Shown in pieces: positions 47,385 through 59,559 of a DNA stretch of 64,000 nucleotides (positions within the stretch are counted from its first letter, which is position 1; the number at the start of each line of letters is the position of its first letter). Below the pieces are notes generated by a model. The model saw only the letters and a program-made list of their open reading frames with translations, was not told the origin of the DNA and did no database searches. The stretch comes from Rhizophagus clarus. Taxonomy: Eukaryota; Glomeromycota; Glomeromycetes; Glomerales; Glomeraceae. Both the position numbers and the translations under genes were made by a program. The DNA is taken from positions 1,054,001-1,118,000 of the forward strand of contig BLAL01000252.1 of the NCBI GenBank assembly GCA_015698045.1, read 5' to 3'.

Positions 47385-47721
47385 ACGAATTCGCATCAAT
47401 TTGCATCTCGCATGAATTATCAAACAAGTTATGGGTTTGATAAATATAGTTCAATATTGTTAATTGCCTAATCTATAATCTTTTTCGTCTGATTCAGAAT
47501 TCGTCATAATCAATAAAAAAAAAAAACTGTACTCCGTACAATTTTTGAACTTTAAAAAAAAAAAAAACGAATTATTTATTATAATACATAATACATAAAA
47601 GTTTAAATCTATTTATATATTTTATATTGAAATCGAAATTTACACAAAAAAAAAAAAAAAAATTTTTTTACTTCAAACATTTCAGGGATTTTTTCGCCTC
47701 CATCTAAATATAATTTTAAAG

Positions 47722-47752
<31 letters not shown>

Positions 47753-49894
47753 AATTTTATAAATAAAAATAATTTTTTTATAATGAATCTGATAAATAAA
47801 ATTTATTCGGGGTTTTTTTTACTTTAAAAAGGGAGTTTCATTTATGTCCTAAAATAATAATAATAAAAAAAAAAATTCATTATTCAAACTTTAAATTATA
47901 ATCCAACTTTCTATATAATGTATACAATGTATAATATATAATTCTTTTTTTGAATAATTATATTAGATTATGTAAAAAGTAAATGCCTGTTGAAGATGCA
48001 AATATGCAAATAATAAAGATGACACAGATGTTATTTATGCAATGAAAAAGCCTCAATATATTTTTTCATCGGAATACGCTAGTATATTTCTGTTTAATCT
48101 TACGGGTATCAGTTTTCTGTTCAAAAAGAAAGGAAAGAGCTTTTTGATTTAAACAATGACTTTTTTTTTTCTATTTATTTATTTATTATTTATTTATTTA
48201 TTTTTTTTATTTATTTTTTTTTTTTTTTTTCTTACAGCCGAAAAAAAAAACTCCATGCAATTATCGTAATTATTGTACATAGATTCTTTTTTTCTTTCAT
48301 GTGAGTATCATAACTGGAAAAAAATACATGCAAAATTTATATTAAATATATTTGTGAAACTTTTTTGAAATCATCGGTTTTTTTTTTGAAACAAATTCAA
48401 CAAATTCCTGATTTTATTTTAGTTTTTAGGCTTATTGATATTTGCCCATTAAATATTTTATGATAATCAATTAAACAAACGCCCCAATAAATTTATCATC
48501 AATAAACATTTAATTTGAAATACACTTGAAATAAATAATATATTAACTTCACCACCTGCCAATTTTGATTGGTTGGTCAATTTGGAAGTTGAAGACTACT
48601 GAATTCTGTAAGATCTTAATATCAAAAATATACAATACTATGTAAAAATACACGCACATTTACTATTATCAAATATTTTGAATAATTAATGGTTTTTATT
48701 GATTTTTTTTTTTTGTTAGTTTTTTTAATAATATAAATCTCCTAAAATAAAAAAACCTTGGATTTGGAAAAGAAAAAAAGTTAGATGTTCACGACAAGAA
48801 AAAAAAAAAATAAAATAAAATAAATCCAACAAAAAATCTATGAATAAATAGTAACCGAGATATGGAAGAGACAAACAAAAAAATTTTTTTTCTTTTTCCT
48901 CTCTGACGATTCGAATATAAGATTAGCAGTGTTACTTAAAAATGACGCGTCGTTAAATTCACTACCGAATTTCTATCTATAACGTTAAATAATTCTCCCG
49001 AATCGTCAAAAAAAAAAAAGGATTAATATTACAAGTTATTTTTTTTGTTATCCCAAAATAATTACGTATCACGGCCCATCTATATACTTTTTAATCAAAA
49101 ATCTACAGAAAAAGAAATTTTTATATTTAACAATTGTCCATTTTTTAAAAAAGGGGAAGGGTATCGAAAAATATTACAAAAGAAACGAAATCACGAAATA
49201 TTAATGATAACGTTGCTAAAAAAGGGGGAGAGAAATGCGAAGAAAAAAAAAAAGAGAAATGAAATAAAACAAAATAAAACAAAATAAAGTAAGAAAAAGA
49301 ATATTTCGATAATATATACTGGGCCATGCACGAATTATTTTGGTGAACCCATCGATTTTTTGTTCTGTTTTTTTTTTTTTTTGTTATGTCAGACCAGCTA
49401 ACGTAAAGAGATGTTTTAGAATGAAAAGATACTACAAAAAAAAATTAATTACAAAAAAAATAGTTGAAGAAGCGGGAATGAATAAACAAACTAATTGCAC
49501 AACATACCACTAATGAAATATTAAATGAAGAAACAATTCAAAGTATCTTTTTTTGTGATAGTTGGTATTAATGATTATTGGATGTAATAACTATCTCGGT
49601 CAAAGACCGATGCAACCCATTCAATAAGTCATTAGGACTGGCAACTTTCAGCATGGAAATATTGTTTCTTCGAAAACAATGTCCATCAATTTTTTTTTTT
49701 TTTACTAGGCAAAAATAGTTCCTCCAAAGAAAAATAATAAAAGTAATAATATATATATAAGTACTTTTGTGAATGCACTAATTGTATCAAGAAAAAAAAA
49801 ATAGTATGAAAGTAACAAAAATAATTAATTGGATTTTTTTTTTTTTCAGTGGATAATATAAATATAATTAACACCAGCAATGCCAAAATGCCAA
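47385..49894. other. Intergenic, homopolymer-rich, no gene seen
   Basis: About 2.5 kb of AT-rich DNA with many A and T runs, a T-run/A-run dyad at 47721-47754 and a TTTA microsatellite near 48170-48230. The open frames at 49045-49287 and 49145-49327 are opposite readings of the same A/G-rich stretch and look like chance. Confidence 0.5.
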
Positions 49895-52065
49895 TTATGG
49901 GTTAGTGAAGAAAGGATGGTTCAGTGCTTCATCGATTGAAATACGTTTAATTGGGTCAACGACCATAAGTTTTTTAATAAGATCAATTGCTTCTGGTGAG
50001 CAATGCTTGAATCTCTTTTCGGGGAATGGTATTCCAGCTGCGGCTTGGTCAGGCACTGGACTTTGATCATCAAAAGGATACCGACCAGCAAGGCTATATT
50101 ATATATAATAAAATTAATTAAAATAATTTAAAAAGAAAATATCTTTTTTTTTTTTAATTAAATAATTAATATTTACCAAACATATAATGTCGCCCCTAAT
50201 GACCATAAATCAGCACGTTTATAATTAAGCCATCCCAATTTATCAGTTCGATGAAATTGACCAAGAACTTCAGGGGCAGCAAAAGCTGGAGTTCCCACTA
50301 CTTGTAATCCGGAGTGATATCCAAATTCTGTTGAAAGTCCAAAGTCACCGAGTTTTGCACAACCACCTTGATATAACATAATGTTCTCAGGTTTGATATC
50401 ACGATGAACAAAGCCTGAATCGTGTAATGATTTGACAGCTTCAAATATTTGTTTCAATAATACACGTGCGCAAGATTCGGTCATACGACGTCGATAAATA
50501 ACATCGCTTAAATCTTTGTTTGCCAAAGGCATGATATAGTATACCTTTTTTGATGTTTCTACAAGATCCAATAATGGAACTAGGTTTGGCTGAAAATTTT
50601 AAGATCTTGGTTAGTACTTAGCACTCAAGCACTCAGTTTCAATATATTAGTTCTTACGTACCAATTCTTGCATTTGTAACATCATTCTTCCTTCATGTAT
50701 TATTTCTAGATTTTTCTTCTTCTGTTTTGTGTCAGCATATTGTATCTTGCCTATTGAACAAGTGAATTGTTTTTTCAAACATTTAACAGCAACACGTTGT
50801 TTTGTTTCAAGATCAACACCTATATATTATAAATAAATTAATCATTAGAATTATTATTCAAATAATGTAAAAATAAAATGTTATAATTTATAATAATAAA
50901 TACCCTTTATTACTTTTCCATGATGACCTTCACCAATACTATCTTTTTTATCAATAAGATAACGACCATTGAGTAATCGTTCATATTTTGATTTTCTTTC
51001 AACTGTACCAATATTAGTTGATGAATTTCCTCCTTTTAAACGAGCAGCTGCAATTCTTTTTTTAGCTTCCTGTTCATATTTTGTTGTTTTATCTACTTTT
51101 TGTGGTAATTTAATGCCTCTGTCCGCATGTTTCTTTGCTGACTTTGCAACCTTGCTTAAAAAAGTGCCAGCACGTTTTAATGGACTCTTTTTATCGTGTA
51201 CGAGTTTTATATCGCACTGTAATAATAATAAAGTATTTTAAGTAAAGACTTAATAAAGTACTTTTATAAAGCTGATCTTATAAAGACGCAAACCTCTATA
51301 ACTTTTTCATTTGACTTCTTATCAACAGAGATTGTGTTATCCATATTCATATCCTCTGAAGAAATTTCAAGTGTTGAGTCATCATCTTCACCTTGATTTT
51401 CCTATTTTCATTGACGATGTCATTAAGTTAATCAGTTAATGCGAACGATACGCATACATTCATAAAACCTTAAATACTTACATTTTTAAGTAATAATTCA
51501 CATTCATCTTTCTTCTCGAGGACAAACTAATATAATAATAATAATTTAATTGAGTAAAAAAAAGGATAATCATGAAAGTTTTAAGAAGTGAAGTATACAA
51601 ACATCACGAATATTATTATCGGTCTCTTCTAATGTATTACTTAAACGTTCATCTATTTTTTTGATCAACTATATTAAAAAGAGAAAAAAAAAAAATATAT
51701 ATATATATACATGAGATATAAATGTAAAGTCACATGACTAGTAAAAATGATTACGTTACCTCTTTTACTCTCTGACTATTATTTTGAGTAGGATCTATAT
51801 TCAAATTCGTGGACATAATATGGTCCAACTCTTTTAATAGATTATCAACCCATCGTTCCAAACTTTCATTTTTCTTGTATGGAGGAGTATATACAGCAGT
51901 TGACTTTTTAGTCGAAGGCATACAAATAGCAGAATCCAGACGAGGGTCATTTCTTCTAACATTTGTTATATGAGCCATTTTCCGTTGATAAGTTATATCA
52001 GAAGAATCCTGATAAGATACAAAAACTGTAGAATCGTTCACGGTATGTTGTTGAACCAGAGCCAT
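49895..52065 (-). CDS. Serine/threonine protein kinase
   Basis: Eight exons (52065-51760, 51668-51603, 51526-51482, 51401-51294, 51216-50904, 50819-50662, 50589-50177, 50093-49895) give 535 residues. The first 270 or so are regulatory: a short N-terminal region, a coiled-coil-like KKIDERLSNTLEETDNNI stretch, an acidic segment and a Lys-rich region (GTFLSKVAKSAKKHADRG). The kinase domain has the Gly loop GEGHHGKV, VAVKCLK (Lys), an insert in the N-lobe with several Lys (DTKQKKKNLEI) before HEGRMM, HRDIKPEN, GDFGLS, GTPAFAAPEV and DLWSLGATLYV, so all catalytic residues are present. The domain ends with RISIDEALNHPFF. The APE motif and general pattern suggest a CAMK-like or CHK/CaMKK-like kinase, but the subfamily is not certain. 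Confidence 0.88.
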
Positions 52066-52833
52066 TTTTGGAGAAAGTTACTCTCTTATATATATAAAAA
52101 TTTTTTTTTTTTTTTTTTTTGTTTCGTATGGCTATGTTAATGTATATTAGTGTATCGAAAATCGGAGAGCATGTGCGGCTGCAGGGAATAATAAAATCGA
52201 TTCTTCTCGTTTTTAATATATATATATATAAATAATTATATATATATAAAATAAAATAAATAAATAAAAGGCAAAAAAGCAAAGGTTTTTTGGAGTATCT
52301 ATTATCCACACGAATAAATATTAAAAAAGAAGAAAATAAGGGGAACGAATTGGTTTGAATTCTTTTGTCCAATAATAAATAATATAATGATGATAAATGT
52401 TAATAATGATAAATTTTTTTTAAAAAAAACTTTCGATTAAAAAAACTTTTTGGCTTTTTTTTTTTTTTATTATATTGTATATATATATATATATATAAAA
52501 AAAAAAATATTTTTTTTTTTTTTTTTTTTTTTTTTTGATACGAATATTATATAATAAGTTAAATATAAAAAAAAAAAATTCTAATTATTCCTTTCTTTGC
52601 TTTATTTAAATAATATGTATGTTATATGTATATATCTTTTTTTTTTTAATTTTTTTTTTTATATTTTTTCCCTCCTATTTCTGTGGGTTTTGCCGAAGAG
52701 CGTTTCCCATTAGAACTATAATTTTCCTGACGAGTTGGGTGAAAGTGTGACGGTCAATTGAGAAAAAAGTTGAGAGTAATATATATATATCACTCCTACT
52801 TCGTATAAAACTCAGTTCTACTGAGGAGATAGA

Positions 52834-52865
<32 letters not shown>

Positions 52866-55677
52866 AAGAAAAAAAAAATTGGGAAAGCGGCAATAAGAAA
52901 GACAAAGCCTACTTGGCCAGTAAGGCATCAACGTATCAACAGAGGTTTTTATTTGAAAAAATATAATATGTAATATAAAAAAAAAAAATATTTATTTATA
53001 CAGTTACATCTGTAACATAAAAAACATACACTAAAAAAGTTGTTGAAATAAACCGGATTGTTGGTTAGATTACTATTGCATATATGGAATATCATCATAA
53101 TCATTCTTTACATTTATATTCATTCAATAATAATAGGATGTCGTCCTACGAAGGGAAGGGGGATTAAAAAATTTGGCGTTCCAAAAAAGAAATGTAACAG
53201 GTCAACAAAAAAAGTAATACTTGATATGACCGATAATTATGACATATTATAACCCTTATAACCTATAACAATTTATTTATACATTTTATATTCAATGAAA
53301 AGTTTTATTAAACGAATAAATACAAAAATGCATATTTTTTTTTTTTTTTTTTTTTAACAATAAATAATAATAATAATAATAAAATGTAAATTTCCTCATG
53401 GAAAGGAGGTCTCATAGAAGGATAATCTTAGTAAAATCATCATAATAAATGCTAATTATATCGAAAAATATGAAAAAAAAAAGGTATGTATGCTATTGAT
53501 TCCGACCTTCCGATCGGAAAATGGTCCGATTGCTCCTTTAAAGAATATCAAACACACATGTACACAACTCATATCCAAAAAAATAATAATAATATTTTCA
53601 AAGTCAATAAATAAATACATATGTATTTATATTATTTTTTTTTTTTTTTTTTTTTTTTTTCTTTTTTATACACACACACACACATATATATACAAGGAGA
53701 TATGAATTACTTTATATAAAGCAGGATTTTCTTCACGAATATTATATATATATACATATAATAAAATTTTTATTTCATTTAAAATTTACTTTCCTGTACA
53801 TTAGCTAATAAATGAACCTTTATATTGTTAGAAGATAATTAAATTATGCATGATGTGTTAAAGTTGTATGTGTGTGCAATCAAAAGTATCAATAATCCCC
53901 AACCAAATAAATAATTACATTAGAGATAAAGTTCAAAAATTATATTGGCGCGTAAAGAACTTTATTCTTATACATTACGCCCAGTGATAAGAAAAAATTG
54001 AAAATTACCTGATAAGGATTACCGTGATTTGAAAAAAAAAAGGGCAAACTAAGCGAATTATGATATCACAAACAAAAAAATATAAGAAATAATTTAAAGC
54101 CCCTAAAAAAGTTTAGCATAAATAACAAAAGGAGGGAAGAAGAGCACGGATCATCTTAAGTTTACTGATTCGGTAAAATATATGCGGTTAGGATGAAATG
54201 TATTGTGTTACAACCTTTTCATTATAATTAAAACATCAAATGAAAAGAAGTTGGTTCGTCAATTGATAATGTTGTACAAAAAACGTGTAATTTAGGTCAG
54301 ATGATCATGATAAAAAAAAAGATGATTGTTGTTTCAAAGCACATAAATGAACATAAATTTAGAAAATTATTCAACTTCATTTTTGAATTTTTTTTTGCCC
54401 TTGTTGATTGAAATCAAAGAACTCGCATATTTAATATAGAACAATAATTAATACGAGACTTTTTGATATACTTTGCATTGTTTTTAAAAATTTCCCACCA
54501 CAATAATTTTAACAAGGTTTAAAAAATTGCTAATCCTTTATTCGAGGGATTTCGCCCAAAATGTTTGAGTAACGTCACAGATTAGTGATCACGGGAAGTT
54601 ACAAATATTGTGATACGCTGCAGGATAACGTAATCAATCAAATCGAACAGGTTTTTTTACGGTATATATAAAAGAGTATATCAGATTTCTATTGCATGTA
54701 ATAAATAAAAAAAATTATTATTAAATTGTGTCAGAACCCTTTTCTTTCGTGGCTATGTTCATGTACAAATATTATTTCTTTTTTTTATTTCAACCTAATT
54801 CTTTTTTTTCTTTCCCAGAATATTTAATATTCTCTTTGATTGATTACATGCATTAAGATAAAAAAAAAAAGCATCATATGATTGCAGCATATCAAAAGAC
54901 CCGATATTCTTTGTTCTAAAAATTTTGAATATCGAAATATATGTGAAATTAGATTTTAGGATGAGATGGAAAGAATTTATTTTAGATGTAAATTGATAAA
55001 AATTTATGAATTTAACGTGGAATTTATTTTTATTGTACATATTTATACATACATATTTTAACTAGGATTAGTTTTAATTAATTATAAAGTTTTCCAATAA
55101 ATATATGTTTGTGGAACAAACCTAACAATAACTATAACAATTAATATAATAATTATAACAATATCACTACAAGAACGGGCCGAATTTTTTTTTTAATTGA
55201 TAAGGGAGTAAAAAAAATTATATATACTTGTAACAAAAACAGAAAAAGGAAACCACAATAGAATAAGTATTTTTTCATTGTCAAATTTATTTACAATACG
55301 AGAATCCTTTGTTATTAATTCACAAAAAAAAAAATTTTTTTTTTTTTTTTCTTTTTTTTTTTATTTTTATTTTTATTTTTTAGTGTTAATTTTCTTTTTA
55401 AAGAAAAAAAAATTTATTAAAAAAGGTAATAACTTGTTGTTCGAATCGGGATTCGGAAAAAAAATATGGTGATGAAACAATCAACAATTATTAAAATTTA
55501 ATTCGTCGGATATTCCTTCCTATCTCCATTCGTTCTATAAATAATTATAACTAAAGTCGCCAAAAAAAAAAAAAAAAAAATCATCAAAAAGTTTTCAAAA
55601 TCTTTTTTTTAAATTTATCTTCTAAATTTTCCAAATAATAATAATAATGATAATAATGATAATAAATAATAATAATA

Positions 55678-55710
<33 letters not shown>

Positions 55711-57175
55711 CTTTATTAAAGAAAATAATAAAATAATAAGGTTTTTTTTTATAATAACACAAGTTTGTGGATGTGTAACGCCGAATTAAAAGTTAGGATT
55801 ATAAATAAAAAAAATTCTTTGTTTAGAAGTGAAGATTGTAATTCAAAGTCCCTTTACACGAGGGCTTTTTTAACTTTGTATTTGTATATACTTTTATACC
55901 AAGTATAATAATATCGAAATTATCGTATTGGAATATTAAAAATGTATTTTATACTTACTATATTTATTTTACTTTCTACTATATTTACATCGATAACCTA
56001 AAATATTCAATTTAAGTTTTAAATCCATTAACTGTTAATGTACTTATTCAATGTCTTTAATGTATGTATGGTATATGATTCAATAAATCTTATATTGTAA
56101 ATCTCAAATCCCTAAAAGTTTCATCAGTAGGTTGAATGAAAAGGAAAATTTTTTTTTTTTTAGTTTTTTTTTTTTTTTTTTTTAATAAAGGGTTATAACC
56201 GTTATAACCGTTATAACCGAAATACCGAAATACCGAAATACCGAAATACCGAATATAATAAATATCATTATAAAATAGTAATATCATATCACTAATACGT
56301 AATATTACATGTACAGTTATGTGCCATTCGCATTACATGCTGCTTTTTCTCTTTTTATTATCTAATTTAAGATATATTGTAAGATATCTTTGGTCAATAA
56401 TATTTAAACCAATTATGGATTTTCCGAACGTGATTGATCAAAAACACGAAGAAAAGAATCTTTTTTTTTTTTCTTTCATAAAAAAAAACGTTTCATAAAA
56501 TCTTTAAAAAAAAAAAACGTTTGATAATTATTATTATTACATAATTTGTCACATACAATTGTTTTTCGACTCTTTTTTATCAATGATAATAAGTTTTCCA
56601 ATAACATGTATTTTCTGAAACGTTTAAACAAACATATTCTGTACCAGTATTTTCTAATTGTGTTGTTGTTAAAGATTTTCTTTCTTTTAACCTTTAGGGA
56701 GTGTAAATCGTAAACAAATTTTATGTACTGTAATTCAAAGGTGTCCCCCATGAGATCAAAATTTTATCCATAATCGGTTTTATTTTTATAATGAACTAAC
56801 CAATCGATGTTTCATTATTTATACCATAAGAACAAAATGTATACTTTTATGTCATCATTATATATATACAAAGTATGTTTATATTTGAAAAAGAATAATA
56901 ATTATAAAATTCTTTTTTTCTAAATTAATTTCCTCTTTTTGTCTTTTTTGTTATATTTAAGAAATGTAACGCGATGAGATTTACTTTGTTTACATTGTAC
57001 ACTGCATTATTATAAAAATGAGGTAAGTTAATACTAAATAATTAACTCGGTTTGTTTCGTTTAATGTAACTCTGTTAATCATGAAAAAAGAATATTTTTA
57101 GGGGATCACGATAAGGAAAAAGGGATATTTTCGGAAAAATAAGGATGTGATTTGAACCAATCCAATTTAACCTTG
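52066..57175. other. Gene-poor AT-rich region
   Basis: More than 5 kb without a convincing gene on either strand. It contains AT dinucleotide tracts (52219-52245, 52478-52497, 52834-52858), very long T-runs, a CACACACA tract near 53671-53680, a TAA microsatellite near 55636-55711, and a TTATAACCG/CGAAATACC minisatellite at 56190-56254. Short frames in it (54795-55040, 56476-56751 and others) have no motif and extreme composition. A weakly expressed short RNA gene cannot be excluded. Confidence 0.5.
56190..56254. repeat. Compound minisatellite GTTATAACC and CGAAATACC
   Basis: Three copies of a GTTATAACC-type 10-base unit are followed directly by four copies of the related unit CGAAATACC, as if the array had switched unit sequence midway. 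Confidence 0.8.
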
Positions 57176-58230
57176 ATTTTAAACCGTAATTTTATTATCT
57201 ATTATATAAAGATTTCTTTGTTTGAACGTAATCAATGTGTATTAATTTGTTGAATATACTGTATAATATATACAAATAAAGATTATTATGATAAATTTCA
57301 ATTTTTGTTGAATTTTGACTCGGAAATGAATGATTATAATATGAATTATTTACTTTGATCACCATTTAATTAAAGATAGTATTCATATCGGCTGATCAGA
57401 AAAGTCTCCGTAATTTTATATACTAATGACAATAAAGTAACCCATCAGTCATATGAACTAAGCTTAAATATTAATTGGACCAATTTTCCAAATCAGCCCA
57501 TATGTAATGGACATAACCCTTAAATATGTCGGTCTAACATCCTTGTCGGGCTTAAGTGATTTATTATTGACTGACGATTTATTATTATTATTTTTCCTTT
57601 TCAATCTTACAAGAGATGCGTTTGAAACTAGGTATTCTAAGTGACCACAACTTTTTTTTTTTTTTTTTTTTAAACTGTAATTTCATTTATTAATAAAGAA
57701 TTCTTTGTTAGAACGTAATCAATGTATCGGGATTTTTACCAATTTGTTGAATATATCCAAATAAAAGATTATTATGAACGGCGCATGAAAATTTGAATTT
57801 TGATTCGGAAATGAATGATGATAATATGAATAATTTGAAGATGAGCATAACCTTTAAATATATCGGGGTAACATCCTTATCAGGCTTAAGTGATGATGAT
57901 TATTAGAAACCGTAAAATTCATCTACTAACAAAGAATTCTTTTTTTATCGTTAATCAACGTAAATCATCCTATCTGCATTTTATGAAATTCAGAATTCCA
58001 AACCCTTCAAATCAAAATGAAATGTATTATGAATGCACATGAAAAATCTTAACTGAGGAAATGAGTGATCATTTAATTAGTAATATTAACGGGCATAATT
58101 CTTAGTATGTTCGGAATAACATCCTTCTTAAGTGATGATTTAATTATTATTTACCGATTTCTTTTATATTTTCCTACCAGATATGCGTTTTGTGCGTTTG
58201 AAACCGGGTATTTCAACTAAACCTTATCTA
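57176..58230. repeat. Three diverged copies of a several-hundred-base segment
   Basis: Recurring in order are: an AAACCGTAAT/AAACTGTAAT start with (A/T)AAGAATTCTTTG and GAACGTAATCAATGT; then ATTATGA, CGGAAATGAATGAT; then CATAACC(C)TTAAATAT.TCGG..TAACATCCTT.TC.GGCTTAAGTGAT; then ATGCGTTTGAAAC..GGTATT. Copies start at about 57176, 57670 and 57905, and the unit shrinks from one to the next. It has no open frame. It is probably decayed non-autonomous transposon or satellite DNA. Confidence 0.65.
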
Positions 58231-59559
58231 TCTTTTTCTTGCCGATTGATTTCATCTTCAGATGTCAATTAAAAGATAATCACCATGAAAACATGGTTGC
58301 TGAACCGATTTCTGTCACTCTTGTAATTCATAAAATTGTCAGCAAAGTTTCCAATAAAAATAAAATGCACGATTTTAATTCGTGACTACGCCACGGAGGC
58401 GCAGAAAATCTTATCAACAGACTAGTATAACACGCTATGTCTGAAAAATTTCCTCCATGTAAGCTCAATTCCAGTAATATGTAATATGTCTATATTATTT
58501 ATTATATGTGCATCAGAATTAAGAGAAACTGGAAGTTTTTGACAAGTTAATGCAATGCCAAAAAGGTAAATCTGAGCAACTATAATAAACTCATTAAAAA
58601 AGTTAGCGAAATTAGTCAAATGTTGGAACTATATTAATAATGACAAACTTTGGCGAAACTATATTATAAACCTGTATTAAAATCTTGGCGAAATTAATCG
58701 TAGAATTTTAAAGAGGTTTAGATAAGCGATCTTAATCAAAGTAAAAAAATATGTATATGTTATTACGAATGATTAAATATCACTCAATCCCGGATGTCAT
58801 TATTTAACATTTAGTTCCGAATTATATATGAATAAAATTTTAGTCGGAAAAAATAGTAGAAATCGCAAAGTACTTAAAAGTCCCAATTGATTCTAGGAAT
58901 ATGTAAATTGTAATACCAAAAATACCTTAAGGCGATTCAATTCTCTTCACACAATTCTCTCTTGAATTGATCCCGCGCTCGCTGCCTGATAAAATTATTT
59001 GGATCGCCTCTTTGAAAAGAATTCATTATATTTTTCGTGTTGTATGTCTTGTACTTTGATTGCAAAACTATATTGCGAACAATTGTGATCAGATCTAAGG
59101 ATTAGTGAAGGAGGGCCAAGATATTTTGGCAGAATGGACACTCCGAAAATGAATGTTTAATATTATATAAAAAGTAGCAAACCACTTGTGTTTTTATCAC
59201 ATGTCCATAATAAAGCTAAACAAAAAATTGCTAACATTAAGCATAATTTCACTTTTCCATAACAAGTACTAACTTTTAAATTGCTTTTTTTTTTATGGCA
59301 ACACTATTACTTATGCCATATTTCACAATGTACTATTTATTCATAAAATTAATTATACAGTATATAGAATATTATAATTCGCATGCTCGTGATTTTTCGC
59401 TATTGGCGAGCGTCCATATTAATTTAAATCAGTAAAAAATAGATAATTTTATGTTAAATAAAATATATAACCAGTATACATAAATAGTATAAAATTAAAA
59501 TAAGTAAATTCTAAATTAAAATAATTAAAATAAATAAATAAATAAATATTAAAAACTAT
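58231..59559. other. Intergenic, no gene seen
   Basis: About 1.3 kb of AT-rich sequence. The minus-strand frame at 58422-58619 has no motif. A slightly GC-richer patch near 58385-58410 is not interpretable. Confidence 0.45.
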
